64,000 nt of DNA from Cyclobacteriaceae bacterium (GTDB lineage: Bacteria; Bacteroidota; Bacteroidia; Cytophagales; Cyclobacteriaceae): positions 2,561,001 to 2,625,000 of the forward strand of contig JABFRS010000001.1 of the NCBI GenBank assembly GCA_013141055.1. The letters run 5' to 3'. The notes below the pieces were generated by a model, which made no database searches, was not told where the DNA came from, and saw nothing but the letters and a program-made list of their open reading frames with translations. Below are positions 42,657 through 50,693 of the stretch, piece after piece (within the stretch, counting starts at the first letter, position 1; each line of letters starts with the position of its first letter). A program made the translations under genes and the position numbers.

Positions 42657-44201
42657 ATGGCGCAACCAGACGATAATATTCTTAAAAAAGTAGTGTCCCA
42701 TGCTAAGGAGTATGGGTTTGTATTTCCTTCCAGTGAAATCTATGACGGCTTAGGTGGCATCTATGACTATGGTCAGAATGGTGTTGAGTTAAAAAACAAC
42801 ATCAAGGAATACTGGTGGAGGTTTATGACAAGCCTTCACGAAAATATTGTTGGACTGGATTCAGCAATCTTCATGCATCCAACGATTTGGAAAGCTTCCG
42901 GTCACGTGGATGCTTTTAATGATCCTATGATCGACAACAGGGATTCTAAAAAAAGATACCGGGCTGATGTGCTGGTGGAGGATGCCATTAGTAAAATCGA
43001 AGAGAAGATCGACAAGGAAGTTGAAAAGGCCTTTAAAAGATTTGGAGATTCGTTTGATAAAGCAATGTTCATCGCCACTAACCCACGGGTGATGGAGTAT
43101 CAGAAAAAGGCGGATGAGGCCAATGAGCGTCTCAAAAACGCCATGAATGACAACAACATGGAGGCTATGAGACAATTGGTAATTGATCTTGAAGTCGCCG
43201 ATCCTGTCTCCGGAACAAAAAACTGGACGGATGTACGCCAGTTTAATCTGATGTTCTCAACAGAAATGGGATCTGTTGCAGAAGAAGCAAATACTATTTT
43301 TTTAAGACCTGAAACTGCTCAGGGTATTTTTGTTAATTTTTTAAATGTGCAGAAGACCGGTCGGATGAAAATTCCTTTTGGGATTGCCCAGATTGGAAAA
43401 GCCTTTCGGAATGAAATTGTTGCACGACAGTTCATTTTCCGCATGCGTGAATTCGAGCAAATGGAAATGCAATTCTTTGTGAAGCCAGGTGAGGAAATGA
43501 AATGGTATGAATTCTGGAAGGAAAAAAGAATGAAGTGGCATCAGGCTTTAGGCTTTGGTAAGGAAAATTATCGCTTTCATGATCATGCCAATCTTGCCTT
43601 TTATGCAAATGCGGCAACCGATATTCAATTTAACTTTCCAATGGGATTCAAAGAGCTTGAGGGCATTCATTCCCGTACCAATCATGATTTGAAACGTCAT
43701 GAGGAGTTTTCCGGAAAGAAAATGCAATACTTTGATTCAGAAGATAATCAGAACTTTATTCCATTCGTTGTGGAAACTTCTGTCGGTCTTGACAGAATGT
43801 TCCTGTCTATTCTTGCCAGTTCTTATGTTGAAGAAAAACTGGAGGATGGAAGTGAGCGTACGGTTCTTAGAATTCCTGCGGCTCTTGCACCCAATAAGGT
43901 CGCGATTCTTCCATTAATGAAGAAGGATGGCCTTCCGGAAAAAGCTGAAGCGATCATGAACGATCTTAAGTTTGACTTCCGTTGCTACTACGAGGACAAG
44001 GATACTATTGGAAAGCGTTATCGGAGAATGGATGCTATTGGTACTCCTTTCTGCATAACGATCGATCATCAGACACTGCAGGATGATACTGTTACAATAC
44101 GCCATCGCGATACGATGAAACAGGATCGCATCAAAATAACAGAGATTAAAACTGTCATTGAAAAAGAATGCTCAATTAATAATCTATTAAGGTCGATTTA
44201 A
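42657..44201 (+). CDS. glyS: Glycine--tRNA ligase (single-chain alpha2 type)
   Basis: Charges tRNA-Gly. The 514-residue class II synthetase is of the eukaryote-like homodimeric type, not the bacterial tetramer. It has the N-terminal GFVFPSSEIYDGLGGIYDYG, motif 2 around residue 250 (AFRNEIVARQFIFRMREFEQ) and motif 3 near 377 (GLDRMF), plus the C-terminal anticodon-binding domain (VAILPLMKKDG ... GTPFCITID). A helical insertion near 100-180 is normal for this type. ATG 42657 (MAQPDDN) was chosen over a TTG 21 bases upstream because a -7 box would otherwise lie inside the gene. Confidence 0.96.
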   Translation: MAQPDDNILKKVVSHAKEYGFVFPSSEIYDGLGGIYDYGQNGVELKNNIKEYWWRFMTSLHENIVGLDSAIFMHPTIWKASGHVDAFNDPMIDNRDSKKRYRADVLVEDAISKIEEKIDKEVEKAFKRFGDSFDKAMFIATNPRVMEYQKKADEANERLKNAMNDNNMEAMRQLVIDLEVADPVSGTKNWTDVRQFNLMFSTEMGSVAEEANTIFLRPETAQGIFVNFLNVQKTGRMKIPFGIAQIGKAFRNEIVARQFIFRMREFEQMEMQFFVKPGEEMKWYEFWKEKRMKWHQALGFGKENYRFHDHANLAFYANAATDIQFNFPMGFKELEGIHSRTNHDLKRHEEFSGKKMQYFDSEDNQNFIPFVVETSVGLDRMFLSILASSYVEEKLEDGSERTVLRIPAALAPNKVAILPLMKKDGLPEKAEAIMNDLKFDFRCYYEDKDTIGKRYRRMDAIGTPFCITIDHQTLQDDTVTIRHRDTMKQDRIKITEIKTVIEKECSINNLLRSI

Positions 44202-44220
44202 ATTTTAAAATTTCAGCATC

Positions 44221-44811
44221 ATGAATCAGCCTCTAAATAAGAATATTTTCTTTGTTAAAGAGCATGTCAAGGTCTTCAAGGCTTCTAATAGTTTTGATGT
44301 TCTGGATCCGGAATCCAAAGAGATTGTAATGGAATGCAGGGAAGAGAACCTGGGTATCTTCACCAAGATATTTCGATTTACAGATTTGAAAAGAGCGACG
44401 CCATTCAATATGGTGATCAAGACTCCCGGAGGTCAGAAAATTCTTACAGTTCGCCGCGGGATCTCACTTTTTCTGTCTGAAGTAGATGTCCTTGACGAAA
44501 ATGAAATGCTAATCGGCAGGTTCAAACAAAAGTTTCTTTCAATTGGCGGGAAGTTTGAAGTACTTGATGCTAATGGTACGTCACTTTGCATGCTGAAAGG
44601 AAAATGGACAAGCTGGGATTTTAAATTCGTTGCTAATGATGGAAAAGAATTTGCAACGGTTACAAAAAAATGGAGCGGATTGGGAAAGGAGTTATTCACC
44701 ACGGCAGACAATTATATCCTTCAGATAAGTTCTGAAGTGCCAGCCGATCATGCTTTGAGGAAACTTATTTTATCCGCCGTAATGTGCATTGATCTGGTGT
44801 TGAAGGAATAG
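44221..44811 (+). CDS. Phospholipid-scramblase/LURP-one-like protein
   Basis: A 196-residue protein with the repeated beta-strand pattern of the scramblase/Tubby-C-like fold: FFVKEHVKVFKASNSFDVLD, TPFNMVIKTPGGQKILTVRR, VLDENEMLIGRFKQKF, FEVLDANGTSLCMLKGKW and FVANDGKEFATVTKKW, ending in a hydrophobic helix (LRKLILSAVMCIDLVLKE). Bacterial members have no known role; the fold may bind lipid or act as a membrane-proximal scaffold. It begins 19 bp after glyS. The AT-rich palindrome AAATTTTAAAATTT (44200-44213) sits between them. Confidence 0.8.
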   Translation: MNQPLNKNIFFVKEHVKVFKASNSFDVLDPESKEIVMECREENLGIFTKIFRFTDLKRATPFNMVIKTPGGQKILTVRRGISLFLSEVDVLDENEMLIGRFKQKFLSIGGKFEVLDANGTSLCMLKGKWTSWDFKFVANDGKEFATVTKKWSGLGKELFTTADNYILQISSEVPADHALRKLILSAVMCIDLVLKE

Positions 44812-44838
44812 TAAAATTTTACAAGTCAATCTTTTTAT

Positions 44839-44846
44839 TAATTTTA
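44839..44846 (+). promoter_or_regulatory. Putative -7 box (TAATTTTA) for the TPP-riboswitch transcript
   Basis: TAATTTTA lies a few bases before the 5' edge of the riboswitch aptamer, at the distance expected between a -7 box and the transcript start. One base off TAnnTTTG. Confidence 0.4.
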
Positions 44847-44850
44847 CACG

Positions 44851-44933
44851 CTTAAGGGGTGCCAATAACAACGGGCTGAGATTATACCCATAGAACCTGA
44901 TGCCGGTAATGCGGACGAAGGGAGGCAAGGTTA
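44851..44933 (+). promoter_or_regulatory. TPP (thi-box) riboswitch
   Basis: The conserved thi-box segments appear in order: GGGGTGCC (44856-44863), CTGAGAT (44876-44882), ACCC (44886-44889), GAACCTGAT (44893-44901), GGTAATGC (44905-44912) and GAAGGGA (44917-44923). CCG and CGG flank the GTAATG loop, forming the pyrophosphate-arm stem, and GGGG can pair with ACCC in P2; P1 is weak. The aptamer ends about 60 nt before the start of a TonB-dependent receptor, which it should turn off when thiamine diphosphate is plentiful. Confidence 0.96.
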
Positions 44934-44973
44934 AACGTACGCGTGCGCATTCCCCGATGCGTAGCAGGTTTAA
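44931..44973 (+). promoter_or_regulatory. Candidate expression-platform hairpin of the TPP riboswitch
   Basis: TTAAAC (44931-44936) can pair with GTTTAA (44968-44973), enclosing a second stem CGCAT/ATGCG (44946-44950 with 44957-44961) and a 6-nt loop. Five T follow at 44980-44984, just before the ATG at 44988. It could act as an attenuator or mask the start; which is unresolved. Confidence 0.5.
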
Positions 44974-44987
44974 ACCAAATTTTTAAA

Positions 44988-47333
44988 ATGTTAAAATCTT
45001 TTATGGCAGCGTTGCTGCTCGTGCTGGCGTTAGACGCCCATGCACAGCTCAACATCAATGGAAAGGTCCGTGGTGCAAAGGACAATGTTCTTCTTATCGG
45101 TGCAACCATCCAACTCGATGGGAATGCTGTATTCACTATTACAGATGAATTTGGAGCATTCAGTCTTGTCAACATTGCTCCCGGAAATCATGTTTTAAGA
45201 GTCCGATTTCTTGGCTATGAAGAAAAATCGCAAAACTTTGATCTTCAAAAGAGTATCGATCTTGATATTACTCTGGAAGAATCTTCCGTGCTGACAGATG
45301 AGGTTATTGTCACGGCTACCCGCGCAAATGAGAAAACACCGACAACATTCACGAACATCAATGCACAATCCATCCAGAAACAGAATTTTGGTCAGGATCT
45401 TCCGATCATTCTTAACTGGACTCCATCCGTAGTCACTACTTCCGACGCAGGAGGCGGTGTTGGGTATACGGGCATCCGGATTCGCGGAAGTGATGCTACC
45501 CGTGTGAATGTGACCATCAATGGAATTCCCTACAATGACAGTGAGTCGCAACAAACCTATTGGGTTGATGTGCCTGATATTGCTTCATCCACCCAAAGCG
45601 TTCAAATTCAAAGAGGAGTAGGGACATCAACCAATGGTGCAAGTGCATTTGGTGCAAGTGTCAATGTTCAAACGAATTCACTAAAAGCAGATCCTTACAC
45701 AGACTTCATAACAGCCTTTGGATCTTTCAATACTCAGCGTTATACCTTCCGTGCGGGTACAGGATTGATAAATGATCGATGGGCATTTGATGGAAAGGTC
45801 TCTAAAATAACTTCTGATGGTTACGTCGATCGTGCATCTTCGGACCTCGGATCATACTATCTCAGCGGAGGTTTTTATGGAAAGAGAACGATTGTCAAAG
45901 CAATAGTCTTTGGGGGAAGTGAAAAAACGTATCAATCCTGGTACGGTGTCGATGAAGAAACCCTGGCCACAAATCGAACCATGAATTATGCCGGAGCGAT
46001 CTATGCCGCAGATGGGACGATCTCCCGCTACTATGACAATCAGGTAGATGACTATAAGCAGGACAATTATCAATTGCATATTTCACATCAGCTCGGTCAG
46101 TATTGGAATGCCAATGTTGCGATGCACTACACATACGGCCGGGGTTTTTACGAACAATACAATCAGGGCGAAAGCTTTGCTGGTATGGGTTTGCCTGATA
46201 TACTTCTGAAGGACACAACGCTCACCAGCAGCGATGTAATAGTGCGCAAGTGGCTTGATAATAAATTCTATGGAGCGACATATTCGTTTAATTATTCTAA
46301 GGATAGGAATACTATTGTTGTAGGTGGAGCTTACAATCAATATGCTCACGCCAGGCATTTTGGAGAGATCGTATGGTCAGAATATGCCGGAGTAATTCCT
46401 GTTCGATACAATTATTATCAAGGTCAGTCTCAAAAGAATGATTTCAATACGTATGTTAAATGGAATTATAATCTGACAAAGGAACTTAACACATTTGTTG
46501 ATCTTCAGTATCGCCGTGTCGACTATCAGACTGCCGGTATTCGCGATGACCAAAGTCCATATGATGTTAATGAAAGCTTCAATTTTTTCAATCCTAAGTT
46601 CGGATTGAGCTATACGCTTTCAGAAAAGAGTGTTCTCTATGGCTCTTACGCTGTCTCGAATCGTGAACCAAACCGCTCAGATTATATTGATGGTGAAGTA
46701 AAGCCACGGTCTGAGCATCTTGAAAATCTCGAGATAGGATGGCGAAGAACAACTTCTGATTATGGGTTTGAGGCGAATTATTACTTGATGAATTACACGG
46801 ATCAACTGGTTTTGACAGGAGCCCTTGATAATACCGGAACACCGATTCGTGCTAATGTTGGGAAAAGCTATCGCACAGGAATTGAACTGTCGGGTATGAT
46901 AAAGTTCTCAGATCGATTCTCCTGGAATTTAAACACCACCTTTAGTATAAGCAAGAATAAAGATTATGTGGATGATGCATTAATGGTAAGAAATACATCT
47001 ATTATTCTTTCACCTGGTGTAATCGCAGGAAGTCAACTGACCTGGTCTCCTTTGCGGAATTTTCAGACCACCTTGCTGTCAAAATATGTCGGCAAGCAAT
47101 ACCTGGATAATAATGAAAATGAAAACCTAAAGCTGGCAGATTATTTTATAAATGATCTTCGATTAGCATATCAGATCTTTCCGAAAGGAATGAAGGAAAT
47201 TGGATTAAGTTTTCTGGCCAATAATCTTTTTGATGTTAAGTATTCCTCTAATGGGGCAGCTTATGGAAGCACTGCGTACTACTATCCACAGGCAGGAAGG
47301 AACTTTATGGTTATGATAACAATGAAATTCTGA
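44988..47333 (+). CDS. TPP-riboswitch-controlled TonB-dependent receptor, probable thiamine transporter
   Basis: A 781-residue outer-membrane receptor. A signal peptide (MLKSFMAALLLVLALDAHAQ) precedes a CarboxypepD_reg-like domain (about 22-100), a plug (VIVTATRANEKTPTTFTNI; VGYTGIRIRGSDATRVNVTI; about 105-225) and a barrel of roughly 22 strands ending in MVMITMKF with a terminal Phe. The TPP riboswitch directly upstream strongly suggests that it imports thiamine or its phosphates or precursors across the outer membrane, like the predicted Omr1 receptors of Bacteroidota. The ATG at 44988 starts the signal peptide; a GTG 45 bases earlier would sit in the hairpin region. No pnuT-like or thi gene lies nearby. 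Confidence 0.93.
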   Translation: MLKSFMAALLLVLALDAHAQLNINGKVRGAKDNVLLIGATIQLDGNAVFTITDEFGAFSLVNIAPGNHVLRVRFLGYEEKSQNFDLQKSIDLDITLEESSVLTDEVIVTATRANEKTPTTFTNINAQSIQKQNFGQDLPIILNWTPSVVTTSDAGGGVGYTGIRIRGSDATRVNVTINGIPYNDSESQQTYWVDVPDIASSTQSVQIQRGVGTSTNGASAFGASVNVQTNSLKADPYTDFITAFGSFNTQRYTFRAGTGLINDRWAFDGKVSKITSDGYVDRASSDLGSYYLSGGFYGKRTIVKAIVFGGSEKTYQSWYGVDEETLATNRTMNYAGAIYAADGTISRYYDNQVDDYKQDNYQLHISHQLGQYWNANVAMHYTYGRGFYEQYNQGESFAGMGLPDILLKDTTLTSSDVIVRKWLDNKFYGATYSFNYSKDRNTIVVGGAYNQYAHARHFGEIVWSEYAGVIPVRYNYYQGQSQKNDFNTYVKWNYNLTKELNTFVDLQYRRVDYQTAGIRDDQSPYDVNESFNFFNPKFGLSYTLSEKSVLYGSYAVSNREPNRSDYIDGEVKPRSEHLENLEIGWRRTTSDYGFEANYYLMNYTDQLVLTGALDNTGTPIRANVGKSYRTGIELSGMIKFSDRFSWNLNTTFSISKNKDYVDDALMVRNTSIILSPGVIAGSQLTWSPLRNFQTTLLSKYVGKQYLDNNENENLKLADYFINDLRLAYQIFPKGMKEIGLSFLANNLFDVKYSSNGAAYGSTAYYYPQAGRNFMVMITMKF

Positions 47334-47341
47334 AACTGAGA

Positions 47342-47380
47342 AACTGACGGGTGATTGAAAAATTACCTGTCAGTTCTTTT
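47342..47380 (+). terminator. Terminator after the thiamine-type receptor
   Basis: AACTGACGGGT (47342-47352) pairs with ACCTGTCAGTT (47365-47375) through ten Watson-Crick pairs and one G-U, followed by CTTTT. The right arm overlaps the end of the convergent prmC gene (stop at 47363-47365). Confidence 0.8.
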
Positions 47381-48238
47381 GATCCCAGAGATAAACCGAT
47401 CCTTCCCATCAAGATCTTTGACAATCTCAGCTTCAAATCCTGCTGATTGAAATAACTCCAATGTTTCTTTGCCAAACCGCTCATTAATCTCTGTCATTAG
47501 CATTCCACCTGATTTTAATGATCTTTTTGAATGCTCTGTCAATGCCCTATGAAAAATCAATGCATCATCGTTTGGTACAAAAAGAGCAAGTGATGGCTCG
47601 TAATTCACAACGTTTTCATGAAGTGTATTCTTTTCGTTCTCCAGTATGTATGGTGGATTACTCACAATGACATCAAGAGAATCCTTAGGCAAGAATTCAC
47701 TAAGGACATCTCTTTTATAAAATTCTATGGATGCGTTAAGTTGTTTCGCATTTTTTTTTGCGATGATCAAAGCTTGTTCACTGATATCTGTTGCTGAAAC
47801 ATGAGAGGATTTAACCTCCAGCGAAAGTGTTATTCCAATGCAGCCGCTGCCAGTTCCAATATCCAGAATTGAGATTTCGTCAGCGCGATCTTTCATAAAA
47901 GAAAGAACGGAATCAATCATTATTTCTGTCTCCGGACGAGGAATCAAGACAGCCGGATTTACAATGAATCGCCTTCCATAAAATTCAGATTCTCCCAACA
48001 CATATTGAAGTGGCTCATTTTTGTTCAATCGTCTGATAATGGAATTGAAATTTGATCGATCGAATTCCACTTCTTTGCCGCTCATTACATGGATCGGCCG
48101 CAGTTTTAATTGATTCTCCAGCACCCAAAAGATCATTGCTTCTTTTTCAGCTTGATTGGCGTCAACATTTAACTCACTCAGAAGTTCCTGAAAAAGGATT
48201 TTTGAATTGATCAGCATCTCTGCAATGGTAATAATCAT
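47363..48238 (-). CDS. prmC: Peptide chain release factor N(5)-glutamine methyltransferase
   Basis: Methylates the GGQ glutamine of RF1 and RF2. The protein is about 291 residues. An N-terminal helical domain (NVDANQAEKEAMIFWVLE) precedes the methyltransferase fold with motif I ILDIGTGSGCIGI and the catalytic NPPY near residue 190 (VIVSNPPYIL). PrmC-specific ESEFYGRRFIVNPAVLIPRPETE lies between. The start is uncertain: ATG 48238, ATG 48217 or GTG 48250 are all in frame; 48238 was taken. It is divergent from ribD, with under 60 bp between the preferred starts. Confidence 0.94.
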   Translation of the reverse strand: MIITIAEMLINSKILFQELLSELNVDANQAEKEAMIFWVLENQLKLRPIHVMSGKEVEFDRSNFNSIIRRLNKNEPLQYVLGESEFYGRRFIVNPAVLIPRPETEIMIDSVLSFMKDRADEISILDIGTGSGCIGITLSLEVKSSHVSATDISEQALIIAKKNAKQLNASIEFYKRDVLSEFLPKDSLDVIVSNPPYILENEKNTLHENVVNYEPSLALFVPNDDALIFHRALTEHSKRSLKSGGMLMTEINERFGKETLELFQSAGFEAEIVKDLDGKDRFISGIKRTDR

Positions 48239-48270
48239 TTTGCAGATCACCGCGTACTCATTTTGTTTTT

Positions 48271-48278
48271 TAGCTTTA
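48271..48278 (+). promoter_or_regulatory. Putative -7 box (TAGCTTTA) for ribD
   Basis: TAGCTTTA is one base off TAnnTTTG and lies 18 bp before the GTG at 48297, supporting that start over longer upstream alternatives. Confidence 0.4.
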
Positions 48279-48296
48279 TGCTTTTGTTTTTTATCT

Positions 48297-49331
48297 GTGA
48301 CTCACGAAGAACATTTTATGCAACGTGCACTGGATCTCGCTCGGTTGGGCATGGGAAAGGTCAGTCCAAACCCTTTGGTAGGGTGTGTCATTGTATTGAA
48401 TGATAAAATTATTGGTGAAGGGTGGCACGATATCTATGGCGGACCACATGCAGAAGTAAATGCGGTTTCATCAGTTGCTGATAAAACGAGCCTTTCTGAG
48501 GCTACTGTTTATGTTAATCTTGAGCCATGCGCACACCATGGAAAAACTCCACCTTGTGCAGACATGCTGATTAATCATAAGGTCAAGAAAGTAGTCATCG
48601 CCAACATAGATCCCTTTGAAAAAGTAGCTGGTAAGGGTATTGATAAACTTAGGAGTGCAGGCATCGAAGTTGTCACAGGTATTTTGAATGAAAAAGGACA
48701 TGAATTAAATAAACGATTTTTCACTTTCGTGAACATTAAGCGACCCTACATCATTCTTAAATGGGCAGAAACACTGGATGGTTTCATAGCTCGTGAGAAT
48801 TATGATTCAAAGTGGATCAGCAATGCTTCGTCGCGACAGCTTGTTCATCGATGGCGTTCTGAAGAGGATGCAATTCTTATTGGAACCAACACTGCTCTAC
48901 ATGATAATCCAAAATTGAACGTGCGTGAATGGTCAGGAAGAAATCCAATCAGGATAGTAATTGATCGCCATCTAAGATTAAATTCTGATTTAAAACTCTT
49001 TGACGGATCTCAATTGACTCTTTGCTACAACACTGTTCGTAGTGGAGAAAGTAAGAATCTGTTCTTTATAAAACTTTCTGAAAGGGATTTTATAAGTGGA
49101 GTAATAAATGATTTATTTAATCGAAGCATTCAATCAGTGATTGTAGAAGGCGGTACGAAAACACTGGAAGCATTCATAGCAGGGAATACCTGGGATGAAG
49201 CCAGGGTATTTCGTTCGTCGAAAACTTTTGAACTTGGAATCGCAGCTCCGTCATTAAAGGGAAAACTGATCACAGAGCAGAAAATTGAATCAGATACTCT
49301 TTCTGTTTATTACAATAGCACTAAAATTTGA
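48297..49331 (+). CDS. ribD: Bifunctional riboflavin biosynthesis deaminase/reductase RibD
   Basis: Performs the second and third steps of riboflavin synthesis: pyrimidine deamination, then reduction of the ribosyl side chain. The 344-residue protein has an N-terminal zinc deaminase with His51-x-Glu53 (GGPHAEVNAV), Cys78 and Cys87 (NLEPCAHHGKTPPC). The C-terminal reductase (about 150-344) has LKWAETLDGFIA, WISNASSRQLVHRWRSEEDAILIG and VIVEGGTKTLE. The start is GTG 48297 (VTHEEHFMQRALDLARLG), which matches the family N-terminus; a reading frame continues upstream without similarity. Its 3' end overlaps the next, convergent gene by 11 bp. Confidence 0.96.
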   Translation: MTHEEHFMQRALDLARLGMGKVSPNPLVGCVIVLNDKIIGEGWHDIYGGPHAEVNAVSSVADKTSLSEATVYVNLEPCAHHGKTPPCADMLINHKVKKVVIANIDPFEKVAGKGIDKLRSAGIEVVTGILNEKGHELNKRFFTFVNIKRPYIILKWAETLDGFIARENYDSKWISNASSRQLVHRWRSEEDAILIGTNTALHDNPKLNVREWSGRNPIRIVIDRHLRLNSDLKLFDGSQLTLCYNTVRSGESKNLFFIKLSERDFISGVINDLFNRSIQSVIVEGGTKTLEAFIAGNTWDEARVFRSSKTFELGIAAPSLKGKLITEQKIESDTLSVYYNSTKI

Positions 49332-49809
49332 TAATAACTTTCAAACCCAGGCCAGAAAGAAAATAATTTGTTCTTGGCCGGAAAGCGGTGTTATGCTTTC
49401 TATTATAAATATTCAAAGCATTTTCTGAATGACGTTTAAATGCCTTGTCAAGAGGGATTACAGCAATTAATAAAAGTGCGGCACCCCCTGCAGCAAGGCC
49501 CCATTCCGGTTGACCCCCAGCAATGGCAGTGCCAACAGGGAATCCAATCAACGCTCCGCCGATGAAGCCTATAACTCCTGAGGCACCATAATTTGATTTT
49601 GCCTTTTTAAATTCTGCCAATGCCTCAGCATCATTTTTCATGATATCCAGAACCTGCTTTGGACTGACGATGAAGACAGAGGTATCTTTTTTATATTCAA
49701 ACCTGGCACCACCAAAAGTTTTGTGCATGATCAGTGAGTCAACCTGACCCACTGAAGAAAAGCTAATGCCAAATGATAAAACGCAAAGAACAAAAAGATG
49801 TCTTTTCAT
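49321..49809 (-). CDS. Exported protein with glycine-zipper-like helix pair, function unknown
   Basis: A 162-residue protein that I do not recognise by name. It has a signal peptide (MKRHLFVLCVLSFGISFSSVGQ), a short polar segment, then two Gly/Ala-rich hydrophobic stretches (ASGVIGFIGGALIGFPVGTAIAGG and WGLAAGGAALLLIAVIPL, split here by GQPE) that resemble a glycine zipper, and a basic C-terminal tail. It probably sits in the envelope membrane. Its stop codon lies inside the end of ribD (11-bp overlap, opposite strands). It follows the superoxide dismutase gene on the same strand after 35 bp. Confidence 0.75.
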   Translation of the reverse strand: MKRHLFVLCVLSFGISFSSVGQVDSLIMHKTFGGARFEYKKDTSVFIVSPKQVLDIMKNDAEALAEFKKAKSNYGASGVIGFIGGALIGFPVGTAIAGGQPEWGLAAGGAALLLIAVIPLDKAFKRHSENALNIYNRKHNTAFRPRTNYFLSGLGLKVIIKF

Positions 49810-49844
49810 GCTTAGAAGTAATATTATAGAAAATTTAAAATTGA

Positions 49845-50543
49845 TTATGCCATCCTCTTTGCAACCTCATCCCAATTCACAACATTCCACCAACTCGCGA
49901 TGTAGTCTGGACGTTTGTTTTGATATTTAAGATAGTATGCATGCTCCCATACATCAAGACAAAGTAAAGGCGTTCCTTTTAGGTCGCTAACATCCATCAT
50001 TGGATTATCCTGATTAGGTGTTGATCCGATCTTGAGCTTTCCTCCATCATTTACCAGCCATGCCCAGCCAGATCCGAATCTCGTTATGCCCGCTTGAGAA
50101 AACTGTTCTTTGAATTTGTCCATTGAGCCAAATGCCGCATTAATAGCTTCCGATACTTTACCATTGACAGACCCGCCGGAAGGTTTCATGACCTGCCAGA
50201 AGAAATTGTGATTCCATGAACCACCACCGTTGTTGCGGGCTTTTGCTGAGAGCTTCGATGTATTGGCGAAGAAATCTTTTTCATTCGAATATGTGATGTT
50301 CTCTGCTATGATAGCCTCATTAACATTCTTTATGTAAGCAGCGTGATGTTTGGAGTAATGAATCTCCATGGTCATAGCATCAATGTTCGGTTCGAGAGCA
50401 GCATAAGTATAAGGCAGAGGAATTTGAGCGAACTTTAATCCCGTTTCGGCGCCAGTAGCATAATCACTGTTGAGCATTAAAGATGATCCAACAGCCGTTA
50501 CTGTTGACATCTTAATAAACTGTCTTCTATCAATGTTTTTCAT
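49845..50543 (-). CDS. Exported Mn-type superoxide dismutase (Tat leader)
   Basis: A 232-residue Fe/Mn superoxide dismutase with a twin-arginine leader, MKNIDRRQFIKMS, and hydrophobic stretch to about residue 31, so it should be exported folded with its metal. Metal ligands are His62 (MEIHYSKHH), His112 (WNHNFFW), Asp197 and His201 (LDVWEHAYY). The Gly-Gly before the second ligand (GGGSWNH) and NQD at 178-180 are the pattern of manganese rather than iron enzymes, although cambialistic enzymes exist. The start is ATG 50543; a TTG ten codons earlier would break the Tat leader. Two inverted repeats lie in its 150-bp upstream region. Confidence 0.94.
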   Translation of the reverse strand: MKNIDRRQFIKMSTVTAVGSSLMLNSDYATGAETGLKFAQIPLPYTYAALEPNIDAMTMEIHYSKHHAAYIKNVNEAIIAENITYSNEKDFFANTSKLSAKARNNGGGSWNHNFFWQVMKPSGGSVNGKVSEAINAAFGSMDKFKEQFSQAGITRFGSGWAWLVNDGGKLKIGSTPNQDNPMMDVSDLKGTPLLCLDVWEHAYYLKYQNKRPDYIASWWNVVNWDEVAKRMA

Positions 50544-50575
50544 GATGAACGTTGTTTTTAGTTTCCTATACAAAT

Positions 50576-50587
50576 ATTAGGCCTAAT
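50576..50587. promoter_or_regulatory. 12-bp palindrome ATTAGGCCTAAT upstream of the superoxide dismutase
   Basis: A perfect palindrome 33 bp before the ATG, overlapping an AATATTTG string on the minus strand that is a plausible -7 box. The position suits repressor binding; no regulator is identified. Confidence 0.45.
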
Positions 50588-50620
50588 GCGGGTTGTAGGA
50601 AAGATAGGTTTGGCTTAAAC

Positions 50621-50633
50621 GGCAGAATCTGCC
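50621..50633. promoter_or_regulatory. Inverted repeat GGCAGA-A-TCTGCC in the dismutase-oxygenase intergenic region
   Basis: A 13-bp symmetric element, extendable to GCTT/AAGC on the outside with an A-rich/T-rich bulge, lying between the divergent superoxide dismutase and oxygenase genes. It could be an operator or a weak hairpin. Confidence 0.35.
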
Positions 50634-50646
50634 TTTTCAAGCAAGG

Positions 50647-50654
50647 TAAATTTA
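50647..50654 (+). promoter_or_regulatory. Putative -7 box (TAAATTTA) for the oxygenase-chrA pair
   Basis: TAAATTTA lies 39 bp before the ATG at 50694, one base off TAnnTTTG, in the same TAAATTTACCC context as the box before the GLPGLI gene. Confidence 0.3.
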
Positions 50655-50693
50655 CCCAAAAATTTTTAGCTTAGTGTATTAAATAGCCCCATT

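Noticed and set aside
44200..44213. AAATTTTAAAATTT palindrome as terminator after glyS
   Set aside because: Pure AT stem in an AT-rich gap, too weak, and the next gene begins 8 bp later in the same direction.
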